Part shown: in pieces, positions 52,217-61,151 of the stretch | Layout: the number at the start of each line of letters is the position of its first letter | How positions within the stretch are numbered: the first letter of the stretch is position 1 | Assembly (NCBI RefSeq): GCF_029223285.1 | Contig: NZ_JARHUJ010000001.1 | Span: 806,001 to 870,000, forward strand | From: Paraflavitalea sp. CAU 1676 | Lineage (GTDB): Bacteria > Bacteroidota > Bacteroidia > Chitinophagales > Chitinophagaceae | Length of the DNA: 64,000 nt | Reading direction: 5' to 3' | The notes under the pieces: generated by a model | Database searches by the model: none | Told to the model about the DNA's origin: nothing | Seen by the model: the letters and a program-made list of their open reading frames with translations, nothing else | Translations under genes and position numbers: made by a program

Positions 52217-53596
52217 TTATCGCTCAAAAGTTAAACGTTCTCCCTTTTGAGATTCATCCCATACCCCATTTCCATAAACCATATGCCCATTTACAAAAGT
52301 ATTTGTGATCGTGCCCGGGAATGTAAACCCTTCGAGGGGGCTCCAGCCGCATTTGTAAAGGATATTTTCGGGGGCTATGGTGTAAGGTTTTTGGAGGTCG
52401 ACGATCACCAGATCGGCCTTGTATCCTTCCCGGATATATCCCCTGTCGCCAATCTGAAAACAGGTGGCAACAGCATGGCTCATCTTTTCTACTACTTTTT
52501 CGATGGTGATGGCACCTTGTTGTACATAGTGGAGCATTAGCAGCAGGGAATGTTGTACCAGGGGCAGGCCGGCGTGAGCGTGTTCGTAACTGCCATCGAG
52601 TAGGCGAAGGCTACCGTTGGCTGTTCGCTCGTACCCTTTTTCGGCCAGGGTATGGGGTGCATGATCGGTGGCGATGATATCAAGTCTGTCGTCGAGCAGG
52701 GCTTCCCATAGGGCTTTACGGTTATGCGGCGCCTTGATGGCCGGGTTGCATTTGATGCGGTTGCCCAGCGCAGCATAATCATCGCTGGTAAAATGCAGGT
52801 GGTGAACGCAGACCTCTGCGGTGATATTCTTTTGGCTCAGGGGCACCATATTGCCGAAAAGCTGTAGCTCCTTTTCGGTGCTGATGTGCAGGATATGCAG
52901 CCGGCTATTGTGTTTTTTGGCAAATTGAATGGCCGTCAACGACGATTCGAAGCATCCGTTTTCGTCGCGGATCAGGGGATGATCGGATGGTTCCAGTTGT
53001 CCCTTTTCTTTTTTGATCCTCTCCAGGTTGGCTTTGATGATCTTTTCATCTTCGCAATGCGTGGCTATGAGTACCTCACTGCCGCCAAAAATTCTGTCGA
53101 GTGTGAGATAATTGTCGACCAGCAAACCGCCGGTTGAAGAACCCATAAAGATCTTAACGCCACAGATATCCCGTTTGCGGTCATTGGTTCTTAATACTTC
53201 ATCGGTATTGTCATTGCTGGTGCCCATGAAGAAGGAATAGTTGGCCAATGAGGTGTTGGCACCAATGTTGTATTTGTCCTCCAGCAATTGCTGGGTGAAG
53301 ACGGGGGGCACGGTATTGGGCATTTCCATGAATGAGGTTACACCGCCTGCCACGGCTGCTTTCGACTCCGTATAGATACTGGCCTTATGCGTAAGGCCGG
53401 GCTCCCGAAAATGAACCTGATCATCGATAGCGCCGGGTAATAAATGTTTTCCCTCGCCGTTAATTTCCTTTACTGCAATGGTGGATTGCAAGGAGGAGCC
53501 GATCTTTTCAATACGGCCATCTTTGATAAGCACATCATTCACTGCAGACTTGCCTTCGTTAACTACGGTAATATTCTTTATCAGGTAATTTTGCAT
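52217..53596 (-). CDS. pyrC: Dihydroorotase
   Basis: 459 residues, amidohydrolase TIM barrel of the class I dihydroorotase type; it cyclises carbamoyl-aspartate to dihydroorotate. Metal-site regions are IDDQVHFREPGLTHK (57-71), the lysine in CGVKIFMGSSTGG (about 150), ATHCEDE, HILHIST and IIATDHAPHT. The first metal motif reads D-Q-V-H rather than the usual D-x-H-x-H, so Q60 replaces the first His. This variant looks like the form common in Bacteroidota. AllB-type allantoinase is a less likely alternative. First gene of a run with the MutS-like and M1 genes. Confidence 0.88.
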   Translation of the reverse strand: MQNYLIKNITVVNEGKSAVNDVLIKDGRIEKIGSSLQSTIAVKEINGEGKHLLPGAIDDQVHFREPGLTHKASIYTESKAAVAGGVTSFMEMPNTVPPVFTQQLLEDKYNIGANTSLANYSFFMGTSNDNTDEVLRTNDRKRDICGVKIFMGSSTGGLLVDNYLTLDRIFGGSEVLIATHCEDEKIIKANLERIKKEKGQLEPSDHPLIRDENGCFESSLTAIQFAKKHNSRLHILHISTEKELQLFGNMVPLSQKNITAEVCVHHLHFTSDDYAALGNRIKCNPAIKAPHNRKALWEALLDDRLDIIATDHAPHTLAEKGYERTANGSLRLLDGSYEHAHAGLPLVQHSLLLMLHYVQQGAITIEKVVEKMSHAVATCFQIGDRGYIREGYKADLVIVDLQKPYTIAPENILYKCGWSPLEGFTFPGTITNTFVNGHMVYGNGVWDESQKGERLTFER

Positions 53597-53694
53597 ATCT
53601 TGAACGCTGAATAGTATGATTTTAGCTAATTTATAGAGCCGTGACTATCTTGATAAACACGGGCCAGGAATGCACCTTTATTAAACAAACGAAC

Positions 53695-55377
53695 ATGCAA
53701 TTTATCGCAAAATCCATTCTCCGGCTTTCCGTTTTCCTGTTTCCGGCCGTTACCCTGGGGCAATCGACTTACCTGCCGCAGGGACACAAACACCAGGCTT
53801 TGCTGGACCGACTGGAAATCAAGCTGCAATATAATACCGACCTGAATGTTTCTACACTAAAGCCCTTGAGCCGCCGCATTGCGGTAAGGGTGGGTGAATA
53901 TGCCGATTCGGTACAGATGGTCAACCCTGACTTCCTTTCGAAAGTGGATCAATACAATCTGAAAAGCCTGTACATGAACAGCTCCGAATGGGCCAGCGAT
54001 ACAACAGGTTTTGCCAGCAGAAGGCCCATCCTGAAAACCTTTTATAAAACAAAGGCCAACTTCATAGAGGTCAATCAAAAGGATTTCTTCCTGGCTGTTA
54101 ACCCGGTTTTCCAGGGGCAGCTTTCGGCCGAGAGTGATGGCGGTGACAGGCCCTTCGTGAATTCCAAAGGTTTTACTTTGCGCGGTATGATCGCCAAAAG
54201 GTTGGGCTTTTCCGCTTACCTTACCGACAACCAGGAGCGCGGTCCGCTGTATGTGCAGGACCGTATCATCCGATACGATGCAGTACCGGGTGTTGGCTTC
54301 TACAAAGATTTCAAGAATACAGCCACCGACTACATAGACGCGCGCGGATCGATCAATTTCACCGCCGCCAAATACCTCGATTTCCAGTTTGGATATGATA
54401 AGAACTTTATCGGTAATGGTTACCGAAGTCTATACCTCAGCGATTATGGCAATAGCTATCTTTTCCTCAAGATCAATACCCGTATCTGGAAGATCGATTA
54501 TATGAACCTGTTCATGGAGCTGGTGCCCCAAACCATCGACATCAGTGCGGGAGATAAGATCCTTGACCGCAAGTATGCCGCCATTCACCACCTGAGCATG
54601 CAGGTAACCCGCTGGTTGAACGTGGGGGTTTTTGAGGCGGTAACTTTTGGCCGCAAGAACCATTTTGATTTTCTGTACCTCAATCCCATCATATTTCTCC
54701 GGGCCTCGGAACAACAGGCAGGCAGCGGCGACAACGCCATTATTGGCTTAGATCTCAAGGCCAATGTGGCAAAACGTTTCCAGTTTTACGGGCAATTGAT
54801 GCTGGATGAACTTAAACTGAGCGAAGCCGGCGGCGGCAAGGGATGGTGGGCCAATAAATTTGGTGTGCAGGCAGGCGCTAAATACATCGATGCCTTTGGT
54901 GCCAAAAACCTCGACTTGCAGGGAGAGCTGAACTTCGCGCGCCCATTCTCTTATACCCACTACGATTCGGTGGCCAACTACACCCACTACAATCAGCCTT
55001 TAGCGCATCCGCTGGGAGCTAATTTCATTGAAGCCATCGGTATCATTCGGTATCAGCCGCATCCCAAATGGAATACGTCGGCCCGCCTGATCCTTTGGAC
55101 GCAGGGCACAGATACTGCGGACAGCAATGTGGGCAGCAATATTTTCATGCTCAATACGACCCGTAAATCGGATTACGGATATAGTCTGCCCAATGGGCCC
55201 CGTTCGAATGGGATCAACGCACAGTTGCTGGCTTCTTATGAATGGAAAGAAAATCTATTCATCGAGGGATCGGTTTTGATCAGGCGTCTTACTTCAGCCG
55301 TAACGCCGGATCGCAATACATCCATGTTTACGCTCGGTGTGAGGATGAATATGTTCAGACGGGAATACGATTATTAG
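53695..55377 (+). CDS. RemB/Wzi-like outer-membrane beta-barrel protein
   Basis: 560 residues from the ATG at 53695, which gives a good signal peptide (MQFIAKSILRLSVFLFPAVT, then LGQ). A GTG at 53641 would add 18 residues with no support. The mature part starts with a helical stretch (PQGHKHQALLDRLEIKLQYN) and then a large beta-rich barrel with FGYDKNFIGNGYRSLYLSDY, NLFMELVPQ and FDFLYLNPIIFLRASEQQAG. This is the pattern of RemB gliding-associated and Wzi capsule-anchoring proteins in Bacteroidota. It may bind surface polysaccharide made by the locus at 32-47 kb, but the link is inference. A terminator follows. Confidence 0.78.
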   Translation: MQFIAKSILRLSVFLFPAVTLGQSTYLPQGHKHQALLDRLEIKLQYNTDLNVSTLKPLSRRIAVRVGEYADSVQMVNPDFLSKVDQYNLKSLYMNSSEWASDTTGFASRRPILKTFYKTKANFIEVNQKDFFLAVNPVFQGQLSAESDGGDRPFVNSKGFTLRGMIAKRLGFSAYLTDNQERGPLYVQDRIIRYDAVPGVGFYKDFKNTATDYIDARGSINFTAAKYLDFQFGYDKNFIGNGYRSLYLSDYGNSYLFLKINTRIWKIDYMNLFMELVPQTIDISAGDKILDRKYAAIHHLSMQVTRWLNVGVFEAVTFGRKNHFDFLYLNPIIFLRASEQQAGSGDNAIIGLDLKANVAKRFQFYGQLMLDELKLSEAGGGKGWWANKFGVQAGAKYIDAFGAKNLDLQGELNFARPFSYTHYDSVANYTHYNQPLAHPLGANFIEAIGIIRYQPHPKWNTSARLILWTQGTDTADSNVGSNIFMLNTTRKSDYGYSLPNGPRSNGINAQLLASYEWKENLFIEGSVLIRRLTSAVTPDRNTSMFTLGVRMNMFRREYDY

Positions 55378-55398
55378 TGTCTGACCAGATATATTCAG

Positions 55399-55427
55399 CG
55401 GCCTTCACCACCAGTGAAGGCCGTTTT
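55399..55427 (+). terminator. Terminator of the RemB/Wzi-like gene
   Basis: A perfect 10-bp stem, CGGCCTTCAC (55399-55408) with GTGAAGGCCG (55414-55423), 5-nt loop, followed by TTTT. It is 21 bp after the stop. Confidence 0.88.
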
Positions 55428-55735
55428 CGTGGAGGCCGGTATAAAAAACAAAAAGCAGGGGCATCGCTGCCTGCCTGCTTCTCGTATTCGGTATGCCCAC
55501 GACCTTTGTAAAGGGCCTACCTGTTAGGAAACCACCACTGTTAGGACTGACTAAATCCCGAGGCTGCTAAAATACTCGCCAGTAGGTCGTTGCCCGGGAA
55601 TCCGTATGTGAAATGCAGGATTTTGTATGTGAAATGCAGAACACCGGTGGTGAGTGCTTTGGGGGGACGAGCGTTGTTGCTGAATTGCGCTGCACACCGT
55701 ATCCGTTGGCAAGGATTAGTTTGTATGATCCTTGT
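55428..55735. other. Intergenic region between convergent genes, with a direct repeat
   Basis: No gene is supported. It contains the 21-bp-spaced direct repeat at 55604-55639. The apparent frames running into the regulator gene are out of frame with it and have no family signal. Confidence 0.5.
55604..55639. repeat. Direct repeat GTATGTGAAATGCAG with 21-bp spacing
   Basis: Two identical 15-bp copies, at 55604-55618 and 55625-55639, separated by 6 bp. The 21-bp period is two helical turns. They lie just downstream of a LytTR regulator gene. Confidence 0.75.
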
Positions 55736-56527
55736 CTAGCGGAAATTGAAGTTTCTAAGAAATTCTTCTTTGTAGTTGCGACCAATGGGCAGCTCGGTTT
55801 TATTGATCTGTACTTCCTGGTCGTTGAATGATTGGATGGCATGGATATTTACAGCGTAAGAGCGATGGATGCGAACCAATGGTTTGTAGTTTATTTTATC
55901 CAACAGCTGGCTCAGGGAGAGCCGTAGTACAAACTTCTTTTCTGCCGTGATCACATTGATATAATTGTTGTCGGCCTCGATGTAAAGCAGGTCGGCTAAC
56001 CGGATCTTGACGAACACATAATTGTTCTTCACGAATATGTATTCGTTCATCTGCAATACGGTTTCCTTCTCTGTCGATTCCGGAACGGCCCTTTCTGTAC
56101 TTTGTTCGATGGGGATCACTTTTCCGGGGGACGGCTGGCTGGCGGTAAGGGCGAAATTGCTGATGGCAAGTTCTATCGCTATCCGGACGTTGGTGATATT
56201 ATAAGGTTTCGTGAGGAAGGCAGCTGCCTGGAGGTGCTTGACACGATTTACAGTGGCGGCATCAGTATAGGCGGTAAGGAAGATAACAGGAACAGTTCTG
56301 TATTGGAGGAGTTCGATGGCGGTATCGATACCGTCTTTATCGCCGATAATGTTTACGTCCATCAGCAGAATGTCGACTTTGTTGCTGTTGTAAAGTTCTT
56401 TGGCTTCCTCCGAATTGTCGGCTATGCCCACGACCTGGTATCCATCTTTTTCCAATCCGGCAGCAAGATCCAGGGCCACGATCGATTCGTCTTCTACAAT
56501 CAGGATATTAATCTTTTCTGTCGGCAT
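55736..56527 (-). CDS. LytTR-type response regulator
   Basis: 263 residues. Receiver domain (about 5-125) with E12/D13, phospho-acceptor D57 in LLMDVNIIGD, T-loop FLTAYTD and K-loop LTKPYN. A linker of about 40 residues is followed by a LytTR DNA-binding domain (about 165-262) with YIEADNNYINVITAEKKFVL, LVRIHRSYAVNIHAI and PIGRNYKEEFLRN. It would be phosphorylated by the HisKA_2 kinase encoded directly upstream (26-bp gap). LytTR proteins usually bind pairs of direct repeats about 21 bp apart. Confidence 0.94.
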   Translation of the reverse strand: MPTEKINILIVEDESIVALDLAAGLEKDGYQVVGIADNSEEAKELYNSNKVDILLMDVNIIGDKDGIDTAIELLQYRTVPVIFLTAYTDAATVNRVKHLQAAAFLTKPYNITNVRIAIELAISNFALTASQPSPGKVIPIEQSTERAVPESTEKETVLQMNEYIFVKNNYVFVKIRLADLLYIEADNNYINVITAEKKFVLRLSLSQLLDKINYKPLVRIHRSYAVNIHAIQSFNDQEVQINKTELPIGRNYKEEFLRNFNFR

Positions 56528-56553
56528 ATTTCAGGATTGGGGCAATAGGGCCG

Positions 56554-58356
56554 TCAGGCCGCCTGCCTGGGTAACGTAATGATAAATTGAGTACCCCGGT
56601 CGATCACCAGTTGCTGTTGCGCCCTCATTTGTTTGCAGAGGGCAGTGATTAGTTGTTTGCCAAACGAATTGTTCTTTTGTTTCCAGGCTGCTTCATTGAT
56701 TCCAATGCCATTGTCTCTCACAATGATGTTGATCTTGTCTGGTTCTTCCGCAAAAACGATGTGCAATGCCGGGTAGGGGCAATCGGGATAGGCGTATTTA
56801 AGCGCATTGGTGATCATCTCATTGATGATCAACCCAACCGGCAGGGCTTTGTCTATATCCATCATTTCCCGCTCGATCTTTACCTGCAGGTCAAACTGAT
56901 CGCGGTGAAAGCCGTAAGCCGTGATGAGCGATTCGGCCAGGTCGGTTAAGTACTCCTTCATATTCACCGAGGTGAGGTCGTCCTTTTTGTAAAGACGTTG
57001 GTGAATAAAGCTCATGGCCTGCACCCGCTGCTGGCTTTCGCGCAATACGAATACTACACCTTCGTCTTGTACCTTATAGGTCTGCAAGCTGAGCAGACTG
57101 CTTACGATCTGTAAGTTGTTCTTAACGCGGTGGTGCAACTCCTTCATCATCACCTCCAGGTGTTTTGACTGGTCGGCGATCTGCTGGCGTTGCCTCCTTA
57201 CACGGCGGTACAACCAAAGCAGGCTGGTGGTGAGGAGGGCAAACAATACAATAACCGAGGCCAATAAAGCTATTCGTTTGTGTTGGTTATCGCTTTCAGT
57301 TTGCAGTTGTTGGATCTGCGATTCCTTTTGAGCAGTTTCGTATCGTGTTTGCAATTCCACCACCTCGTTGGTCTTGGTGATGTTGTTGAGAGAGTCTTCC
57401 AGTTTGTCGGCCAATACATAATAATGGAGGGCAGAATCGGTGCGGCCTGCGACCCTGAAAGATTCATGGAGCTGACGGTAAGCATTAAACAGTCGTTCGG
57501 GTTTATTGACGCGGAGGGCGGTTGTGAGCATCTTACGACCATACAGCAAGGCCTGCTGGTGGTCGTTGAGCTTCAGGTAAGCGTTGGATATGTTGCCGTA
57601 GTTATGAGTGAGGCTGGTGAGGTTGTTGTTTTGAGTATTGAATGCGACGGCTTTGAACAGGTAGTCGAGGGCAAGCGGATAATCCTTTTTGTACTCCAGA
57701 TAAACCTGGCTGATGTTGTTGTACAGTTTACCGATCTGATCTTTGCCTTTGCCGGTGGAGTTTACCAGTTGTAGTGCTTCGGTGAAGGCACGGAAGGCAG
57801 TATCGTAATAATGGCGCCTGTCGGCCCGCTTCCCCATATCCCGATAAATAATCCCCAGCATGTTCAGGCTATTGATAACACCTGCCGGGTCGCCAATCGA
57901 TTGAAACAACTCCTTTCCCTGCAGAGAGTACCCGATCCCTTTGAGCAGGTATTCGTCGGTGAGGTTATGGCCCGACATATCCTTGTACACCTGGGCAATG
58001 TAGAGTAAAGCGTCTGCCTGTGACGCCAGCATGCCATGCTTTTCGTAAATGGCAATAGCGCGGTGCATCAGGTAAAGCGATGCGGTGTAGGCTCCTTTCG
58101 TACGACGGGCGTTGGCCAGCGACATGGAGGCATGGGCTTCTCCCGGTTCGTAATTTATGCGGTGAGCGAGATCATTGGCCAGGTTGGCATAATGAATACA
58201 ACTATCGAGGTTCGTTTGTATAAAATCGATGGCGAGTTCATTCAGTACAGCAACCTTATTGGTATCATTGGGAATGGCTGCAAGAATTTGCCTTAAACTA
58301 TCCTGCCGGAATGCAGGTGATTGTGCTGCAGTCGACAGACAGAGGGAAAAAAGCAC
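56554..58356 (-). CDS. TPR histidine kinase of the HisKA_2 class
   Basis: About 600 residues: periplasmic TPR repeats (about 30-320), a coiled coil, a transmembrane helix (about 362-383) and a HisKA_2 domain with H409 in ELHHRVKNNLQIVSSLLSLQ, then a HATPase domain with NEMITNALKYAYPD. Partner of the LytTR regulator 26 bp downstream. The start is unclear. GTG at 58356 leaves only the second half of a signal peptide (MLFSLCLSTAAQ). The frame stays open upstream with a plausible n-region (KYLRCRNQNTLL and NQKTYWTSILTPV) but without an ATG, GTG or TTG. A non-standard start or a base error is possible. Confidence 0.88.
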   Translation of the reverse strand: MLFSLCLSTAAQSPAFRQDSLRQILAAIPNDTNKVAVLNELAIDFIQTNLDSCIHYANLANDLAHRINYEPGEAHASMSLANARRTKGAYTASLYLMHRAIAIYEKHGMLASQADALLYIAQVYKDMSGHNLTDEYLLKGIGYSLQGKELFQSIGDPAGVINSLNMLGIIYRDMGKRADRRHYYDTAFRAFTEALQLVNSTGKGKDQIGKLYNNISQVYLEYKKDYPLALDYLFKAVAFNTQNNNLTSLTHNYGNISNAYLKLNDHQQALLYGRKMLTTALRVNKPERLFNAYRQLHESFRVAGRTDSALHYYVLADKLEDSLNNITKTNEVVELQTRYETAQKESQIQQLQTESDNQHKRIALLASVIVLFALLTTSLLWLYRRVRRQRQQIADQSKHLEVMMKELHHRVKNNLQIVSSLLSLQTYKVQDEGVVFVLRESQQRVQAMSFIHQRLYKKDDLTSVNMKEYLTDLAESLITAYGFHRDQFDLQVKIEREMMDIDKALPVGLIINEMITNALKYAYPDCPYPALHIVFAEEPDKINIIVRDNGIGINEAAWKQKNNSFGKQLITALCKQMRAQQQLVIDRGTQFIITLPRQAA

Positions 58357-58461
58357 CGGGGTTAGGATGCTTGTCCAATATGTTTTTTGATTGAGCAGGG
58401 TGTTCTGGTTTCGGCACCGAAGGTACTTTAGAAATACCCTTTTTGATCAATGGATAGCCAC

Positions 58462-58488
58462 AAAAAACCTCCCGTGTTATGCGGGAGG
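58462..58488 (-). terminator. Terminator of the cytochrome c lipoprotein gene
   Basis: CCTCCCG (58468-58474) pairs with CGGGAGG (58482-58488), 7-nt loop, and on the minus strand is followed by six T. It lies 147 bp after the cytochrome gene's stop and just before the kinase gene. Confidence 0.88.
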
Positions 58489-58635
58489 TGCACTAATCAA
58501 AATACATTAACCATTAAACCTTATCCTATGATGATATAAAGGTATATGATCTTTAAGCCAGAACAAAGCTTTGTGCATAATATGTGCTTATTTTAACATG
58601 TTTGATAAACAACAAACGTTAGGTGCCTAATTAGC

Positions 58636-60237
58636 TCACATAGGTGCGACATCTATTGAGCTGAGGCTAGCAGGTTCTGCGAACGTTTTCTGTCTCCTAC
58701 CGCAATCACAATCGCAATTCACTGGCTTTAACTGTTCGGCATTCCTGAGTTCTTTGATGACCTTTTTTAACTCAATGCCCGTTTTAGTGTCATCAACACG
58801 CATTTTAACATCGGGCAGCCCCAATTGCGAAATGCTCTTATTGAAGGCTTCCTTCGTTACCGAAGTAAGGCGCAACACAAGCGACTGACTGGTACTGGTT
58901 CTAAATGGCTGACTGGCAAACAGGAGGGTGCTGTCTTTTTCACCCACAGCCATGATCCAGGCTTCTGTGTTTTGCGGCAAAGGAATGCTGCCATCGGTAT
59001 TGAAAAATCCGTAGGCCTCCTGGTTGGATAGTCTGCCGCCATCCGCAAATAACTTAATGGATGGTATAATGAGGTAAAGGTTGAAGCTGCTCTTTTCCCC
59101 ATTCTCTATTTTTACGGTGAGTTTGCTTTCAACGTTCGTTTCAGATTTAAGCAGCACATCTATGTTGTACCAGCCAAAGGTCTCTATGTTAAATTGGTAA
59201 TAGAGTGAGTTACTGTTGAGCGGGCTTACTAATTCGATTGGTGGAATGTAGATTTCTGTGGTATCGAAGTCGCCAACCTCATACACAGTATCGATGATTA
59301 AATTGTTGCGATCTACCAGTTTCGTGCTGTCTTGTTCCAGTTGTTGTTTCAGGCCATCCAGATTGTTCTTGACAGCATAATAGGCGTTGCAGCTATCGAT
59401 ACAAGCTAGTGTGATGGTATCCCGGGGCTTCGGTGCCGGTATATTGAGTCGATAAGACTCGTTGTCGATATAGGCGTAAAGCTGATCCAGATCGGCATCG
59501 GTTAAAGCGGGAAAAGCATTCATGGCCGTTTTGTTCCATTTCTCATATAGATCATTGTAGTAGCAATCTCCACTGGCCAACACTTTCTGATTGTTGCGGG
59601 TAAATTCGTATAATAGTTCAATCCCTCTTGAACCCGCATAAGGCGACAGCTTTTTTGTGGCATGGGCAAGGGCTGGCCCGGTTAAGTCGGTTTCAATCTT
59701 ATGGCAGGTGGCGCAATTGTTTACGAATATCGCCTTGCCTATATTCAAAGCTTCCTGCTGCGGGTTAGGTGGCAGAGGTTGAGGTTGAACCCAGTTGATG
59801 GAACCATCTGGCTTGGTCTCTCCTTTGTATAACTGCATGGTGGTATCAATAAAAGGAGTTGGTGTGGCTATGGCAATAGGCTTTTTGATCTGCACATCCT
59901 GCTTATTGGTGGGGCTTAGGAAGATCATACCACCGCTGCTTAGGGGCTGTCCATTGCTGGTAGTGGTAAGTCCGCCGCGAATAATATCCTGCATGGTGTA
60001 GGCTTCCTTCACCTCCAACTCAACTTTGGAGGATCCGCTTGCCGCCAGCGTTCCTTTGGGCAGCTTGATGACCGCCTTTTGACGGGTTACCAATATGGTG
60101 TCGCGTGTTATGTCGACTGTAAAGAATTCTGAAGGAAGACTGGAGGTGTTGAGGAAATGGCGGGCAACGTCATCGGTTTGCTGACAGGCGATGGCGAATA
60201 CCGTCAGCACAACGGCGACGAGTAGGGATTTATTCAT
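58636..60237 (-). CDS. Multidomain lipoprotein with one cytochrome c domain
   Basis: 533 residues. The start MNKSLLVAVVLTVFAIAC carries a lipobox (C18). Residues about 35-155 are beta-rich with PKGTLAASGSSKVELEVKEA. A cytochrome c domain follows with haem motif CATCH (175-179) and a likely distal Met in KTAMNAFPALTDADLDQL, ending near 260. The remainder (about 270-500) is another beta-rich part with VSPLNSNSLYYQFNIETFGW and repeated Ig-like strands. The tail has a CDCDCG cluster (about 508-513), unusual for a secreted protein. I know no named family with this order; a cell-surface electron-transfer role is possible. It stands alone, with its own terminator. Confidence 0.8.
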   Translation of the reverse strand: MNKSLLVAVVLTVFAIACQQTDDVARHFLNTSSLPSEFFTVDITRDTILVTRQKAVIKLPKGTLAASGSSKVELEVKEAYTMQDIIRGGLTTTSNGQPLSSGGMIFLSPTNKQDVQIKKPIAIATPTPFIDTTMQLYKGETKPDGSINWVQPQPLPPNPQQEALNIGKAIFVNNCATCHKIETDLTGPALAHATKKLSPYAGSRGIELLYEFTRNNQKVLASGDCYYNDLYEKWNKTAMNAFPALTDADLDQLYAYIDNESYRLNIPAPKPRDTITLACIDSCNAYYAVKNNLDGLKQQLEQDSTKLVDRNNLIIDTVYEVGDFDTTEIYIPPIELVSPLNSNSLYYQFNIETFGWYNIDVLLKSETNVESKLTVKIENGEKSSFNLYLIIPSIKLFADGGRLSNQEAYGFFNTDGSIPLPQNTEAWIMAVGEKDSTLLFASQPFRTSTSQSLVLRLTSVTKEAFNKSISQLGLPDVKMRVDDTKTGIELKKVIKELRNAEQLKPVNCDCDCGRRQKTFAEPASLSSIDVAPM

Positions 60238-60404
60238 GATGGGGCTTATTTACTGACCTTGGATGCAATCAGCATTACCTGGCGATACCCCTCGAAACCC
60301 CGCCTGGATGGTAAAAAAGCTCTACCTGCCGGGCCACACGATGCCTCGCCACAAAGCAATCGGTAATTGCATATGTGCTATAACGTGTGCCGGATGAAAA
60401 ATGT
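60238..60404. other. Intergenic region, nothing definite
   Basis: No coding frame of note. It lies between the cytochrome lipoprotein and the porT stop, both on the minus strand. Confidence 0.4.
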
Positions 60405-61151
60405 TTATCCTTCGAAAATTAAAGAGAACAATACCATTCTGGAGTTAAGCTTGTCGATGGTATTCGAGAATTTCAGGTTTTCGTCGCGCGAGTGCGTATT
60501 CATGAGGCCGTTGCTGAATTTGATCTCGGGCGACAGGATGAATACCGGGAAGTAAAAACTGAAGCCGATGCCTGCCTCTACCCCAAAGTCGTATTTGGAA
60601 AGTTTCACCAAACCCTCGGCCCGGCGGGCTGTTGAGTTGGAGGCCAGGTCATATTCAAACTTAGCACCGCCAAACATATATACGCGGAAGTTGCCGATAC
60701 GGTCTGATCTGAACTTGAGGTGAACCGGCAGGCCGACCAGGATGGATTCAACCCGCTTGGTCATTTGTTTCTGTTCTTCCTTGCTCGCATCGGGTGTTTT
60801 TAGGTCGTACACCAGGTTTTTATAAGAAAACAACAATTGAGGGAAGATTGCCCTTACTTCAAAGCGCTTGGAGATACGGTAGGTATGTAAACCTGCCAGC
60901 CCAAAGCCACCGCCAGCCTGCGATTCGACAGTCAAAACACTGTCTTGTCCGAGGAAAGATGGATGGTGCGTGATATTAAAACGGGAGGTATTGTAAATGA
61001 GCCCAATTCCAAGAAAGTATTTCTTGTCATCATGATTAGGAAGGTTTAATTCCACTTCCTGCGCCCCACTTTGATAGGAGGCTGCCAATAAGACAATCAT
61101 GTAGGCCAATCGTATCAACTGGCGCTTTTTCTGCCGCAATAAATAGTACAT
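60405..61151 (-). CDS. porT: PorT-like outer-membrane protein of the type IX secretion system
   Basis: 248 residues. A signal peptide (about 1-30, KKRQLIRLAYMIVLLAASYQ then SGAQ) is followed by an eight-strand-type beta barrel with KKYFLGIGLIYNTSRFNITH, RISKRFEVRAIFPQLLFSYK and YDFGVEAGIGFSFYFPVFIL. PorT/SprT is needed for type IX secretion and is typically encoded right after ubiE in Bacteroidota, as here. I chose the ATG at 61151, overlapping ubiE by 37 bp; a later ATG (61100) would lose the basic n-region. Works with the T9SS cargo domain seen in the DUF1501 protein of this window. Confidence 0.87.
   Translation of the reverse strand: MYYLLRQKKRQLIRLAYMIVLLAASYQSGAQEVELNLPNHDDKKYFLGIGLIYNTSRFNITHHPSFLGQDSVLTVESQAGGGFGLAGLHTYRISKRFEVRAIFPQLLFSYKNLVYDLKTPDASKEEQKQMTKRVESILVGLPVHLKFRSDRIGNFRVYMFGGAKFEYDLASNSTARRAEGLVKLSKYDFGVEAGIGFSFYFPVFILSPEIKFSNGLMNTHSRDENLKFSNTIDKLNSRMVLFSLIFEG

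Noticed and set aside
55567-55842. Minus-strand frame overlapping the end of the LytTR gene
   Set aside because: Out of frame with the complete regulator and without coding character beyond it.
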